NCBI RefSeq assembly: GCF_023238205.1 | Contig: NZ_CP096659.1 | Span: 2,807,626 to 2,871,625, forward strand | Length of the DNA: 64,000 nt | Direction: 5' to 3' | Origin: Halorussus limi | GTDB lineage: Archaea; Halobacteriota; Halobacteria; Halobacteriales; Haladaptataceae | Shown here: in pieces, positions 32,246-40,915 of the stretch | Layout of the letters: each line of letters opens with the position of its first letter | Position numbering within the stretch: position 1 is the first letter of the stretch | Notes under the pieces: generated by a model | Database searches by the model: none | Told to the model about the DNA's origin: nothing | Seen by the model: only the letters and a program-made list of their open reading frames with translations | Position numbers and translations under genes: made by a program

Positions 32246-32253
32246 AATTTATC
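32246..32253 (+). promoter_or_regulatory. TATA-like box for a leaderless GTG start
   Basis: AATTTATC, centred 28 bases upstream of the GTG at 32279. It supports transcription start at that codon and the reality of the 46-residue gene. Confidence 0.5.
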
Positions 32254-32278
32254 ATGAACGACCCCAAAGCTTCGAGTA

Positions 32279-32419
32279 GTGGACCCGACCGGACCGCTCC
32301 ACGGCGGGGCCGGGACGAACCTGCCGCTCGCGCTCGACGCCGCGGGCGCGACGCTCGCGCTCGGCGCACTCGTCTTCGGTCTCGTCGTCTACGACGCCTA
32401 TCGGACCTACTGGGGGTAG
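32279..32419 (+). CDS. 46-residue membrane peptide, first gene of a small operon
   Basis: A GTG start gives VDPTGPLHGGAGTNLPLALD, then the helix AGATLALGALVFGLVVYDAY and end RTYWG. A TATA-like box 28 bases upstream fits a leaderless transcript. A single transmembrane helix is followed by a cytoplasmic Tyr-Trp end. It precedes two more small membrane proteins with tight spacing (3 bases to the next), so all three likely form one complex. Confidence 0.6.
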   Translation: MDPTGPLHGGAGTNLPLALDAAGATLALGALVFGLVVYDAYRTYWG

Positions 32420-32422
32420 CAC

Positions 32423-32731
32423 ATGCAGGGAGACCATCGCACCGAGTACGCGAGCGCGACCGACCGACGCGGAGACGCCCGACCGAACCGACGCCGAGCG
32501 GTGGCGTTCCTCCGCGGGTCGGTGTACGCGCTGACCGGTCTGCTCGGCCTGTCGCTGCTGATTCTGGGCACCGTCGCCATCATCGCCGAGGTGAAGGGCA
32601 CGTGGCACTGGTCCATCCACCTCGAATCCACCCTGAGCTACGTCGGCCTGTTCGTCCGGTACCTGCTCGCGATGCTCGTGCCGCTGTTCGGCCTGTTCGT
32701 CGCGGTTCGCGGGCGGTGGTCCGATGCGTGA
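32423..32731 (+). CDS. 102-residue two-helix membrane protein
   Basis: A basic N-terminal ~28 residues lead to helix 1 (AFLRGSVYALTGLLGLSLLI) and helix 2 (LFVRYLLAMLVPLFGLFVAV), with the loop VKGTWHWSIHLESTL between. The Trp-His-Trp in the loop might bind heme or a metal, but nothing certain. It overlaps the next gene by 8 bases. Confidence 0.6.
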   Translation: MQGDHRTEYASATDRRGDARPNRRRAVAFLRGSVYALTGLLGLSLLILGTVAIIAEVKGTWHWSIHLESTLSYVGLFVRYLLAMLVPLFGLFVAVRGRWSDA

Positions 32732-32969
32732 CGGAGCGCTCCCCGACCCCCGACAGGTCGCGCGCGTCGCACCTCTCGTCGTCGTCGGCGTGCTACTGGT
32801 GGTCGTCGCGGGCGTCGGAGTGGTCGCGGCCGTCGCCGAGACCCAGCAGACGTGGACGTGGTACTTCCGGATGGAGCAAGCGATTGCGACTGCGACGCCC
32901 GTCGCGCTCGCGCTCTCCGGGGCCTCGCTGGTGGCGCTGTTCGGCGCGGTGCTGCTCTCGGGCGAGTGA
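32724..32969 (+). CDS. 81-residue two-helix membrane protein
   Basis: Helix 1 (RVAPLVVVGVLLVVVAGVGV) and helix 2 (ALALSGASLVALFGAVLLSG) flank a loop VAETQQTWTWYFRMEQAIAT. The loop has WTWYF and a preceding acidic residue, similar in style to the WHW loop of the upstream protein, so the two may be a pair derived by duplication. It is the last gene of the three-gene operon. Confidence 0.6.
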   Translation: MRDGALPDPRQVARVAPLVVVGVLLVVVAGVGVVAAVAETQQTWTWYFRMEQAIATATPVALALSGASLVALFGAVLLSGE

Positions 32970-33089
32970 GCGCTACACGGCGTAGAAACCGCCGCTCACG
33001 TCGCCCGACTTCTCTATCACGAATCGACCTTCGTACGCGTGCTGTTCGTCGCCGGAGTGCTTCGCGTCGAGCGCGCGGACTTCGCGATG

Positions 33090-33716
33090 CTACACCATCT
33101 GGGCGACTAGTTCGTCCTCGAACTCGGCGAACCCGGCCGCGACCTTCGCCCCGGCCCGGTAGAGCGGTTCGTCGGTCTCCGCCAACACGTCGTCGGCGAA
33201 CGCCTCGACCCACTGCAAGAGGTGTTCGTCCAGAAACACGCGCTCGAAGCCGAACGTCTCCTCGTCGCCCCGGCGCTGGCGGTCCACCAGATAGCGCAGG
33301 AAGGCCAGTTCGACGGCGAGGTGGTCGTCCTCCTCGGGGTACTCCTCGGGCGGCGACCACCCGGCCGCGGCGTAACTGGCCGACACCTCCGCCAGTCCCT
33401 CGCCGAGGAAGTCCGCGTCCTCCCGGTAGTACGTCTCGTGGGCGAGGACGGGCGGACGCGGGCCGACGAAGACCCGCGTGTACTCGGTCGCCAGTTCGTC
33501 TCGCACCGCTCCGACCTCCCGGCCTTCGTTGGCGTCCACGAAGCGTTCCAGTTCCGCGAACCCCTCGTCGAGCGCGGGGTTCACCTCGTCGCCCGGTATT
33601 CGAACGTCGCCCTCCAGCAGGTTCGCCACGAACGACTCTCTGGGCGCGTCCCAGAAGGTGTCGATGGCGTAGTCGATGATTTCGATGCGCGCGGCGTAGA
33701 GTTCGGTTTCGTCCAT
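33090..33716 (-). CDS. TorD/DmsD-type chaperone for a molybdoenzyme
   Basis: 208 residues. All-helical pattern with DTFWDAPRESFVANLLEGDV, then an EYTRVFVGPRPPVLAHETYY motif: the RVFVGP-HE-Y signature is diagnostic of TorD/DmsD/NarJ-like proteins. These bind the Tat signal of molybdoenzymes, aid cofactor insertion and hold export. It is two bases downstream of the HdrA-MvhD-like gene (start ATG after that stop), and both run divergent from the formate dehydrogenase operon at 36115, which carries a Tat signal. FdhA is its likely client. After the UAG stop the frame continues for 38 coding-like codons (see findings). Confidence 0.85.
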   Translation of the reverse strand: MDETELYAARIEIIDYAIDTFWDAPRESFVANLLEGDVRIPGDEVNPALDEGFAELERFVDANEGREVGAVRDELATEYTRVFVGPRPPVLAHETYYREDADFLGEGLAEVSASYAAAGWSPPEEYPEEDDHLAVELAFLRYLVDRQRRGDEETFGFERVFLDEHLLQWVEAFADDVLAETDEPLYRAGAKVAAGFAEFEDELVAQMV

Positions 33717-33718
33717 GA

Positions 33719-35926
33719 TTACCCCTCGAACAGCAGTCGGGCGCGGCAGTCGCCGCAGTACTCGAAGACGCTGTGGTCCGAGTCGGGCGCGAGTCCAGCG
33801 ACCATATCGCCGACTTCGCCCTCGATTTTCTCGGCCGAGGCCTCGCTGGCGAAGGGGTCGCCACAGCGCACGCACTCGCGCATCTCGCCCTCCATCACCG
33901 TGACCCACGCCGGGTCCTCGCCGTCCTCGACTTCCGCCGCCCGGTTCTCCGGGAGCAACGACAGGTCGAGGCCGTCGCGCATCGCAATCGCGCTCTCGGG
34001 ACACCCCTGCTCGCAGAGGCCGCAGTCGACGCACCGCTGGTGGTTGAACTGCAGGTCTCCCTCGCGCCGTCGAATCGCGTCGGTCGGACAGAGGTTCGTG
34101 CAGGTCGGCGTCAGCGCGCAGTCGTCGCTGACCGCCATCCGGCCGAAGTCCGTCAGGCCCCGAATCACCTCGCGCTCGGGGTCGGCGTGGTCCAGAATCG
34201 CCCGGACGCTCTCTAAGGTCCAGCCGTGACCGTCGAACTCGGGGTTCGGTCGGTCCTCGTCCGCGATTCTTCCGGTCGCCTCGTACTCGCCCGCGGGGAC
34301 CGGCGACTCGCCGACCGCCTCCGCGAACTCGTCCAGCGACGCGGCGAACGTCTCGGGGTCGCTCGGGTCGGGCGCGAGGAACGTCGCGCGTTCGCCCAGT
34401 CCGAGGTCGCGGGCCGCGCGATTCACCCGCTCGACCAACTCCGCCTTCGGGTCCGGCCCGGAGTGCTGGCACTCGTCGCCGCAACCCACCAGCGCCACGC
34501 CGTCGGCCCCCGCCGCCAGCGCGTGCATCGCGTGGGCCTCGCCTACCGCGTCGGCGCAGGGGACCGAGACCGGCAGGATGGGGTGATACGAGAAGTCGGC
34601 GTCTCCGCCGTCCTCGCCGGCGGAGCGCGCTTCCCGCCCGTAGGTTCGGAGCGCGCGCCGGGCGCGCTCCGAGCAGACGAACGCCACGACCTGCTCGCCG
34701 ATGGGGTCGTTCCCGCCGAACAGCCACCCGCCCGAGTCCGGCGGTTCGAGCAGGGCCTCGACCTCGCGCGCGATGCGGCGGTTCGAAGGCTCCCGGAGTT
34801 TGGTCGCGCCGGTCGGGCACGCGCTCGTGCAGGCCCCGCAGTCCTGACAGGCCACCTCGTCGAACTCGACCGCGTCGATTCGCGGGCGCTCGACAGCGCC
34901 GTGGGGGCAGGCCTCGACGCACTCGTTGCACCCCATCTGGCTCGATTCGCCCGACGCGCACACGTCCATCTCCAGGTCGAGGTGTTTGGGCTTCTCGACG
35001 CCGCCGAGCAGGTCCTCGACCGCCGCGATGGTGCCCGCGTCTATCGGCCCCGTGTAGAACCCGACGCGGCCGCCCCTCGTCTCGCGGTCCGCGCCGGGGT
35101 ACACGACTTGGTCGGCCGAAATCGTGCGCTCGACGCCCGACAGGTCGATGGCGTCGGTCGGGCAGCACTCGACCCACTCGGGGGTTCCGCCGTCGGCGGC
35201 CGTTTCCCCGTCCGTCGTCTCGCTCGCTCCGTCACCGGCCGCCGCGGCGGCCTTCAGCGAAATATCGACCGGGAGTCGAGTGACGCCCGCGTCGGGACCC
35301 TTCCGGACGCACTCCATGCACCCGACGCAGTCCTCGGTCACGCGGGAGTCGAGCGCGATTTCGAAGTCGCCGTACCGGCCGTCGACACCGGCTACGCGCC
35401 CGCGCTCTATCGTCACGTCGTCGAGGTCGGCGTCGGAGTCGGCGAAGTCCTCGCCGTCCGCGACCAGCGTCACGTCTGCGGTGTCGGCCAGCGCGGCCGC
35501 GGTCTCCGGGTCGCCGACGACCGCGACCGAGCGACCCGCCTCGCGGGAGACCGAACGCGAGACGGCCTCCTCCCGAAGGCCCGCGAATCTGGCGTTCAGG
35601 AGTCTGGCGGTCTTCTCGGTCGCCGCGGGTTCGTCGTGGACCCACCCCGCGCCCTCGCGATGGTCGACGAACGCGGCCGCGTCCGGGTGGAGTCCCTTCT
35701 CGGCCGCCAACTCCCGGAACGTCTGCTTGCACCGCGACTCGGCGGCCGTGACGACGAGTTGGTCGAGTTCGTACTCGTCGACGACGCGGTCCATCGCGGC
35801 GAGTCCGTCCTCGCACAGCAGGCGCGAACTCGCCACCACGTCCACGTCTTCGACGCCCTCCCGCACCCCTTCGAGGTCTACGTCGCACGTATCTGCGCAC
35901 GAGCAGACGAACACCCCCGTGTTCAT
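33719..35926 (-). CDS. HdrA-MvhD-like iron-sulfur fusion protein
   Basis: 735 residues from MNTGVFVCSCADTCDVDLEG. Domain order: an HdrA-type N-terminus (1-118: VFVCSC, SRCKQTFRELA, WVHDEP-TEKTARLL), a shortened FAD-like region (~130-190) where the dinucleotide GxGxxG has become VVGDPETAAALAD, ferredoxin clusters at C200-C206 with C254/C255, C333-C340 and C360-C370, an MvhD domain (~412-540, Cys ~418, 457, 482, 486), another 2x[4Fe-4S] at ~603-613 and 632-642, and a zinc-type C685/C688/C724/C727 end. In methanogens HdrA bifurcates electrons and MvhD carries them from hydrogenase or formate dehydrogenase. Without the FAD motif this protein probably just relays electrons. Confidence 0.75.
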   Translation of the reverse strand: MNTGVFVCSCADTCDVDLEGVREGVEDVDVVASSRLLCEDGLAAMDRVVDEYELDQLVVTAAESRCKQTFRELAAEKGLHPDAAAFVDHREGAGWVHDEPAATEKTARLLNARFAGLREEAVSRSVSREAGRSVAVVGDPETAAALADTADVTLVADGEDFADSDADLDDVTIERGRVAGVDGRYGDFEIALDSRVTEDCVGCMECVRKGPDAGVTRLPVDISLKAAAAAGDGASETTDGETAADGGTPEWVECCPTDAIDLSGVERTISADQVVYPGADRETRGGRVGFYTGPIDAGTIAAVEDLLGGVEKPKHLDLEMDVCASGESSQMGCNECVEACPHGAVERPRIDAVEFDEVACQDCGACTSACPTGATKLREPSNRRIAREVEALLEPPDSGGWLFGGNDPIGEQVVAFVCSERARRALRTYGREARSAGEDGGDADFSYHPILPVSVPCADAVGEAHAMHALAAGADGVALVGCGDECQHSGPDPKAELVERVNRAARDLGLGERATFLAPDPSDPETFAASLDEFAEAVGESPVPAGEYEATGRIADEDRPNPEFDGHGWTLESVRAILDHADPEREVIRGLTDFGRMAVSDDCALTPTCTNLCPTDAIRRREGDLQFNHQRCVDCGLCEQGCPESAIAMRDGLDLSLLPENRAAEVEDGEDPAWVTVMEGEMRECVRCGDPFASEASAEKIEGEVGDMVAGLAPDSDHSVFEYCGDCRARLLFEG

Positions 35927-36114
35927 GCCCGTGCTGATACACTCGGTTCGGACAAAGGTCTTGCCCCACGTTAACACTACTTCACCCGATTCGTCCACCG
36001 CCCGGAGTGTCGAACGCTTGTCCCTTCCACCCGAACTTTAATGATTCTTAAAATTGAAGTCGGGCTAGGGGATTCGGTGGCAAGTGATGACATACCACAT
36101 GATACGGGGGGACT
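35927..36114. promoter_or_regulatory. divergent promoter region between fdhA and the HdrA-MvhD operon
   Basis: 188 bases hold the promoters of two divergent operons. AT-rich elements are ACTTTAATGATTCTTAAAAT (36040-36060), which can serve as TATA in either direction. A shared regulator is likely, since both operons belong to one redox function, but no clear operator palindrome is seen. Confidence 0.45.
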
Positions 36115-39100
36115 ATGAGCACCCAACCCACTGAACCGGTTTCGCTCGACCTCGACCGACGCTCGTTCGTGAAGGCGAGCGCGCTCGCCGGGGCGGTCGC
36201 ACTCGGCGGTAGCGCGACGGGACAGGTCCTCGCGCAGGACGAGAGCGGCGAGGACGAACCGGAGGGCGCGCTCGGTCAGACCGAGACGGTCAAGACCATC
36301 TGCAACTTCTGCGCGGTCGGTTGCGGATTCAAGGGCGAGCGCAAGGGCGACGCCTTCGTCGGTCAAGAGCCGTGGCACGAACATCCCGTCAACAACGGGT
36401 CGCTGTGCTCGAAGGGCGCGGGCATCTACGGGAGCGAACACTCCCCGAAACGCCTGAAACACCCGCTGAAGCTCGTGAACGGCGAGTGGCGGAAGGTGTC
36501 GTGGGACGCCGCGATGAAGGAGGTCGGCCAGAAGCTGAACAAGTATCGCGAGGAGTCCGGCCCCGACAGCGTGATGTGGCTCGGGAGCGCCCACCACTCC
36601 AACGAGGAGGCCTACGCCTTCCGAAAGCTAGCGGCGTTCTTCGGCACGACCAACGTGGACCATCAGGCCCGAATCTGTCACTCCACGACCGTCGCGGGAC
36701 TGGCGAACACGTGGGGGTACGGGGCGATGACCAACACCATCAACGACTATCGGAACTTCGACCTCGACATCATCATCGGCCAGAACCCCGCCGAGGCCCA
36801 CCCGATAGCGATGCAGCACATCCTCGAAGGCCAGAAGCGCGGGGGGAAGATAGTCGTCATCGAACCGCGGTTCACCAAGACTGCGGCCCACGCCGACCAC
36901 TTCTACCGACTCCGGCCCGGCACGGACACCGCGCTGATGATGGGCCTCCTGCGCTACCTGCGCGACCAAGGCGAGTTGGACCAGCAGATGCTCGGCGAGC
37001 GCGTGAACGGGTGGCCCGACGTGGAGGCCGAACTCGACCGGTACGACCTCCAGACCGTCTCGGACATCACGTGGATAGACCCGGCCGACATCCGCGAAAT
37101 CGGCGACCTCGTCATCGAGAACAAGCCCAGCGTCCAGATAGAGTGGGCGATGGGCGGCACCCAGCACAACAACGGCACCCAGCACATCAGGTCGTACGCT
37201 CTGCTGAGTCTCGCCTCCGGGTCGGCGGCCCGGTCGGGCGGCGGCCTGCAAGTGATGCGGGGCCACTCGAACGTGCAGGGGGCGACCGACCTCGGGCCGA
37301 ACAGCCACATCCTGCCGGGCTACTACAGCGTGACTTCGCCCGGGTCGTGGCAGTACTGGGCCGACGTGTGGGACCAGAGCCCGTGGACCAGCGGGAATAC
37401 GTCGTTCAAGGACCTCAACAGCCGGTACGACAACATGCCCAAGCAGAAGTGGCAGGACCAAGCGGCGGAGGCCACCTCGGCGTTCATCAACGTCGGCGAC
37501 GCCAAGGTCCCGAGTCGGTCGATGATGTTCCAGAAGGGGCTGACGGTCGCCCGGTGGTTCGAGGGCGCACTCCCGAAGGAGGAGCGACTGAATAAGGCCC
37601 AACTCTACCAGCCGAACCGGCTTCGGGCCGCGGTGTTCGACGGCCACTCCGCAAACTCCATCAGCGAGATGGACAAGCAGAAGAAGGCGATGGAGAACCT
37701 CGACCTGCTGGTCGTCGTGGACATGTTCCCGTCGCTGGCGTCGGTCATGTCCGAACGCGACGACGGCGTCATCATCCTGCCCGCGTCGAGTCAGTACGAA
37801 CACCACGGCACCGTGACCAACTCCCACCGGTCGGTCCAGTGGCGCAACCCGGTCCGGCCGCCGAGCCACAACTCCAAGACCGACATGCAGATAATTCAGG
37901 AGTTGGCCGCGGAGTTGGGTCACGGCGAGCACTTCGACTGGGGCGGCGGGCCGGAACTGTTCAACGGGAAATCGACCTACGAGCAGTGTCTCAAGGAGAT
38001 AAACCTCGGGGTCCGGACCATCGGCTACCAGCAGGACCCCCAGCGACTCCAGCGCCAGTACGAGTACGACTACGCCTTCAGCACCGAGGACTTGGAGGGC
38101 AAGTCCGGGCCGGTCGAGGGCGAGTACTGGCAACTGCCGTGGCCGTGCTGGGGCGAAGGTCATCCGGGCACGCCCATCATCTGGCGCGACGATTTGGACC
38201 CCAGAGACGGCGGACAGGACTTCCGGGCGCGGTGGGGGACGAAGGCGCCGACCCGGAAGGAGTGGAACCAGATGGTCAAAGCCGGCGACATCCCCGACGA
38301 GAAGCGGTATCCGTTCGAGAAAACGGTCCAGCAACAGGGCCAGAAAGGGTTGGACATGCTCCGCGCGTCCTACGACCCCGACTGGTGGAACGGGCAGGGC
38401 GAGATTCAGGGCGTCCCGCAGTACCCCGGTTTCCACGTCGTCTGGCCCCAAGACATCACCAACCCCGACGCGCTCTCGGTGCCCTACGAGTACGCGCTCC
38501 GCGAGGACAAGTCGGTGTTCGACACCGCGAAACGGCTCAAGCAGATGAAGCAGAACGGGAATCTCAAACCCGCGAACGCGGTGTCCAGCATCAACCCGCA
38601 GGAGTACAGCCAGTACGACTCGAAACAGCCAGACGCCCCGACGGGCCGGGGAAGGGCGCGTGCGGTCGCGTGGAACTTCCTCGACACCGTGCCGGTTCAC
38701 CGCGAACCCATCGAGAGTCCGCGGCCGGACCTCGTCGAGCAGTGGCCCGCGAACGGCACTCAGACCAACTTCTACCGCCTCGACCAGGATAACGCCGCCA
38801 TCCAGAAGACGGCGACCAAGAAGGCCAACCAGCAGGGGATGGACACCATCATGACGACCGGGCGGCAGGTCGAGCATCAGGGCGGTGGCTCAGAGTCGCG
38901 CTCGAACGTCTTCCTCGCGGACCTCCAGCCACACATGTACGCCGAGATTCACCCCGACAAGGCCGAGACCATCGGCCAGAACCAGCAGGGCGTCTCGGCG
39001 GGCGTCGATGGCGGGGACCTCGTCGTCGTCCAGACGACGGACCGCGGGTCGGTGGTGGTGAAGGCCCGCGTGACCCACCGGCCCAACCCCCGGGAGATAT

Positions 39101-39414
39101 TCCTGCCGTTCCACTGGGGCGGGGTCTTCCACGGCAAGAGTCTGGAGGAGAAGTACCCAGACGGGATGGTGCCCTACGCCATCGGCGACAGCGCGAACAT
39201 CGTCACGTCGCGGGGCTACGACGCCGAGACCCAGATGCAGGAGACCAAGCCCGCGATGGTCCGCCTCTGGAAGGCGACGAAGTCGAAGATGCAGGACCTG
39301 AACATGTGGGAGGACGGCCGGATGGTGGGCTTCGACGCCGAGTTCCCGCAGGACCGCGACGGCGTCGGCACGCAGAAGGACTTCGACGTGCGCGACCGGC
39401 AAACTACGCAGTGA
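36115..39414 (+). CDS. fdhA: formate dehydrogenase catalytic subunit, FdnG-type (Cys form, Tat-exported)
   Basis: 1099 residues. A twin-arginine signal (DRRSFVKASALAGAVALGG) is cleaved near VLAQ. The [4Fe-4S] Cys set is C63, C66, C70 and C98 (CNFCAVGC...LCSKG). At the position of selenocysteine in E. coli FdnG the sequence reads VDHQARICHSTTVAGLANTW, so Cys188 is the Mo/W ligand with His189 beside it; AMTN follows. The C-terminal molybdopterin-binding domain (HWGG, ~950-1060) is present. It oxidises formate to CO2 outside the membrane. A 400-residue mid-region (~560-840) is long and Gln/Trp-rich compared with FdnG. Mo versus W cannot be told. Confidence 0.88.
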   Translation: MSTQPTEPVSLDLDRRSFVKASALAGAVALGGSATGQVLAQDESGEDEPEGALGQTETVKTICNFCAVGCGFKGERKGDAFVGQEPWHEHPVNNGSLCSKGAGIYGSEHSPKRLKHPLKLVNGEWRKVSWDAAMKEVGQKLNKYREESGPDSVMWLGSAHHSNEEAYAFRKLAAFFGTTNVDHQARICHSTTVAGLANTWGYGAMTNTINDYRNFDLDIIIGQNPAEAHPIAMQHILEGQKRGGKIVVIEPRFTKTAAHADHFYRLRPGTDTALMMGLLRYLRDQGELDQQMLGERVNGWPDVEAELDRYDLQTVSDITWIDPADIREIGDLVIENKPSVQIEWAMGGTQHNNGTQHIRSYALLSLASGSAARSGGGLQVMRGHSNVQGATDLGPNSHILPGYYSVTSPGSWQYWADVWDQSPWTSGNTSFKDLNSRYDNMPKQKWQDQAAEATSAFINVGDAKVPSRSMMFQKGLTVARWFEGALPKEERLNKAQLYQPNRLRAAVFDGHSANSISEMDKQKKAMENLDLLVVVDMFPSLASVMSERDDGVIILPASSQYEHHGTVTNSHRSVQWRNPVRPPSHNSKTDMQIIQELAAELGHGEHFDWGGGPELFNGKSTYEQCLKEINLGVRTIGYQQDPQRLQRQYEYDYAFSTEDLEGKSGPVEGEYWQLPWPCWGEGHPGTPIIWRDDLDPRDGGQDFRARWGTKAPTRKEWNQMVKAGDIPDEKRYPFEKTVQQQGQKGLDMLRASYDPDWWNGQGEIQGVPQYPGFHVVWPQDITNPDALSVPYEYALREDKSVFDTAKRLKQMKQNGNLKPANAVSSINPQEYSQYDSKQPDAPTGRGRARAVAWNFLDTVPVHREPIESPRPDLVEQWPANGTQTNFYRLDQDNAAIQKTATKKANQQGMDTIMTTGRQVEHQGGGSESRSNVFLADLQPHMYAEIHPDKAETIGQNQQGVSAGVDGGDLVVVQTTDRGSVVVKARVTHRPNPREIFLPFHWGGVFHGKSLEEKYPDGMVPYAIGDSANIVTSRGYDAETQMQETKPAMVRLWKATKSKMQDLNMWEDGRMVGFDAEFPQDRDGVGTQKDFDVRDRQTTQ

Positions 39415-39425
39415 GGTGATAGAGC

Positions 39426-40121
39426 ATGTCCAAAAATCAATCACAGGGTCAGGCGGACCAGAGCAAGGAGGTCATGCGGTCGGGCGTGATGAGTACCGGG
39501 GAGGGCGCGCGCATCTTCCCGGACGTGGAGGCCTGCATCGACTGCGGCGGGTGCGTCGTCGCGTGCAAGCGCACGTGGGACGTGCCCCGAGACGAACAGC
39601 GAATCAGCGTCGCCACGATGATGGAGGGCCAAGAGGCCGCGGAGGGGTTGAACGCCAACAGCGCACGGGCGCTCCAAGAGGGCAAGAAACCCGGCGAGAC
39701 GTCCATCCCGATGCAGTGTTACCACTGCGAGAACGCGCCGTGCGTGTCGGTCTGCCCGACGGACTCGCTGGTCAAGCAGGGCGACGGCTTCGTGGAGGTG
39801 CGCGACAGCCTCTGTGTCGGGTGTCAGTACTGCCTGTCGGCGTGTCCGTTCGGCGCGCCGCAGTTCCCCGACGCCGACGACGGGAGCGCCCAGATAGTCG
39901 GTAGCGGCAGCGTGATGGACAAGTGTACGATGTGCGAGGAGCGCCAATCGGAGACCGGCAAGGGACCGGCCTGCGCCGAGGAGTGTTCGACCGACGCCAT
40001 CCTCGTCGGGAGCGCCGACCAGATAGCCGACGAACTCGACCGGCGCGGGTCGGACGTGTTCTTCAACGACGTGGCGATGGAGATCATCTTCGGCGGCGAT
40101 GCGGAGGTGTTCGGCGGATGA
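39426..40121 (+). CDS. fdhB: formate dehydrogenase iron-sulfur subunit, FdnH-like
   Basis: 231 residues with four [4Fe-4S] binding sets: C37-C40-C43-C47, C98-C101-C106-C110, C130-C133-C136-C140 and C167-C170-C183-C187. The third set sits in CVGCQYCLSACPFGAPQFPD, typical of FdnH/NarH/DmsB. It moves electrons from the catalytic subunit to the membrane. It has no signal of its own, so it is probably co-exported with the Tat-bearing FdhA. It lies 11 bases after fdhA and overlaps the next gene as ATGA. Confidence 0.9.
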   Translation: MSKNQSQGQADQSKEVMRSGVMSTGEGARIFPDVEACIDCGGCVVACKRTWDVPRDEQRISVATMMEGQEAAEGLNANSARALQEGKKPGETSIPMQCYHCENAPCVSVCPTDSLVKQGDGFVEVRDSLCVGCQYCLSACPFGAPQFPDADDGSAQIVGSGSVMDKCTMCEERQSETGKGPACAEECSTDAILVGSADQIADELDRRGSDVFFNDVAMEIIFGGDAEVFGG

Positions 40122-40915
40122 GCGACCGCGACGGCGACCGGAGAACCACCGCGGACCCGGAGACGGATGAAAATACGGCTAAAAGAACGGAGAAGAATCG
40201 CCAAACGACGGAAAATATTTCCGACGGGAGCGGCCAGCGTCCCGAGGGTCGGACCGAGCGTCGCGACGGTCGAACCGAAGACCGCGACGACGGCGAGGTC
40301 GAGTCGGTCCGCGGCGAGCGAGCGACCGGCACCGACCCGGTAGGGACGGCCGACGCCAGCGCCGCGGAGACCCGAACCGCTCCCGACGACCCGGAGGACC
40401 CCGACGAGACCGGCAGCGACGACGGCGGCGGTCTCTCAGATGCCGCGGCCATCGCCGTCTCGGCTCTGGTCGCGCTGGTCGCGACCGCGCTCGCGTACCT
40501 CTGGGCCTCCGGGTGGTTCGGGTGGGCGACGTTCTACGAGTCGCTGTTCCGCGTCGCGCCGACCGTCTCGGGCGGCGGCGTCGGCACCGACTGGGTGGTC
40601 GGCAACACCGTGCCGATTCTCGACGCCGCCATCGCCATCACCCACGCCGCGGACGTGCTGATGGGGGTGTTCATCCTCGGGATGGTGTTCCTCCACTGGT
40701 CCATCTTCCGACGACTCTCGACCCGGATGCGTCGACCGGCGCGGCGCGAGACCGGCGAGACCGTCGCCACCGACGGCGGGGCGCGAAACCCGGAGACGGA
40801 TGGGGGAGCGCGCGACTCCGAAACCGACGGGGAACGCGACCTGGAGACGGACAGCAGGACGCACGACCCGGAGAGGGACGACGAGGCGCGAGGCGAGGGA
40901 GGTGACGGCCCGTGA
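40118..40915 (+). CDS. membrane protein of the formate dehydrogenase operon with disordered head and tail
   Basis: 265 residues. Residues 1-105 are highly charged and low complexity (Arg/Asp/Glu/Thr). Two helices follow: SDAAAIAVSALVALVATALA (~106-125) and DVLMGVFILGMVFLHWSIF (~180-200), with loops FGWATFYESLFRVAPTVSGG and VGTDWVVGNTVPILDAAIA. After that there is a 60-residue tail of repeats of the type RDSETDGERD/ARNPETDGG. Start ATG overlaps the fdhB stop and its end overlaps the cytochrome b gene by 4 bases. It may be a membrane anchor. I do not recognise a family. Confidence 0.65.
   Translation: MSDRDGDRRTTADPETDENTAKRTEKNRQTTENISDGSGQRPEGRTERRDGRTEDRDDGEVESVRGERATGTDPVGTADASAAETRTAPDDPEDPDETGSDDGGGLSDAAAIAVSALVALVATALAYLWASGWFGWATFYESLFRVAPTVSGGGVGTDWVVGNTVPILDAAIAITHAADVLMGVFILGMVFLHWSIFRRLSTRMRRPARRETGETVATDGGARNPETDGGARDSETDGERDLETDSRTHDPERDDEARGEGGDGP

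Noticed and set aside
33090-33092. UAG of the TorD-like gene as a pyrrolysine codon
   Set aside because: No pyrrolysine genes are in the window and haloarchaea generally lack them; a nonsense change or a gene remnant explains the tail more simply.
36084-36135. GTGATGA and CTGA spaced like C and D boxes of an archaeal sRNA before fdhA
   Set aside because: The spacing spans the fdhA start codon and no C'/D' pair or guide pattern is evident; likely chance.
36628-38877. Long minus-strand frame within the formate dehydrogenase gene
   Set aside because: The plus-strand product has the [4Fe-4S] Cys set and molybdopterin motifs; the antisense frame has none.
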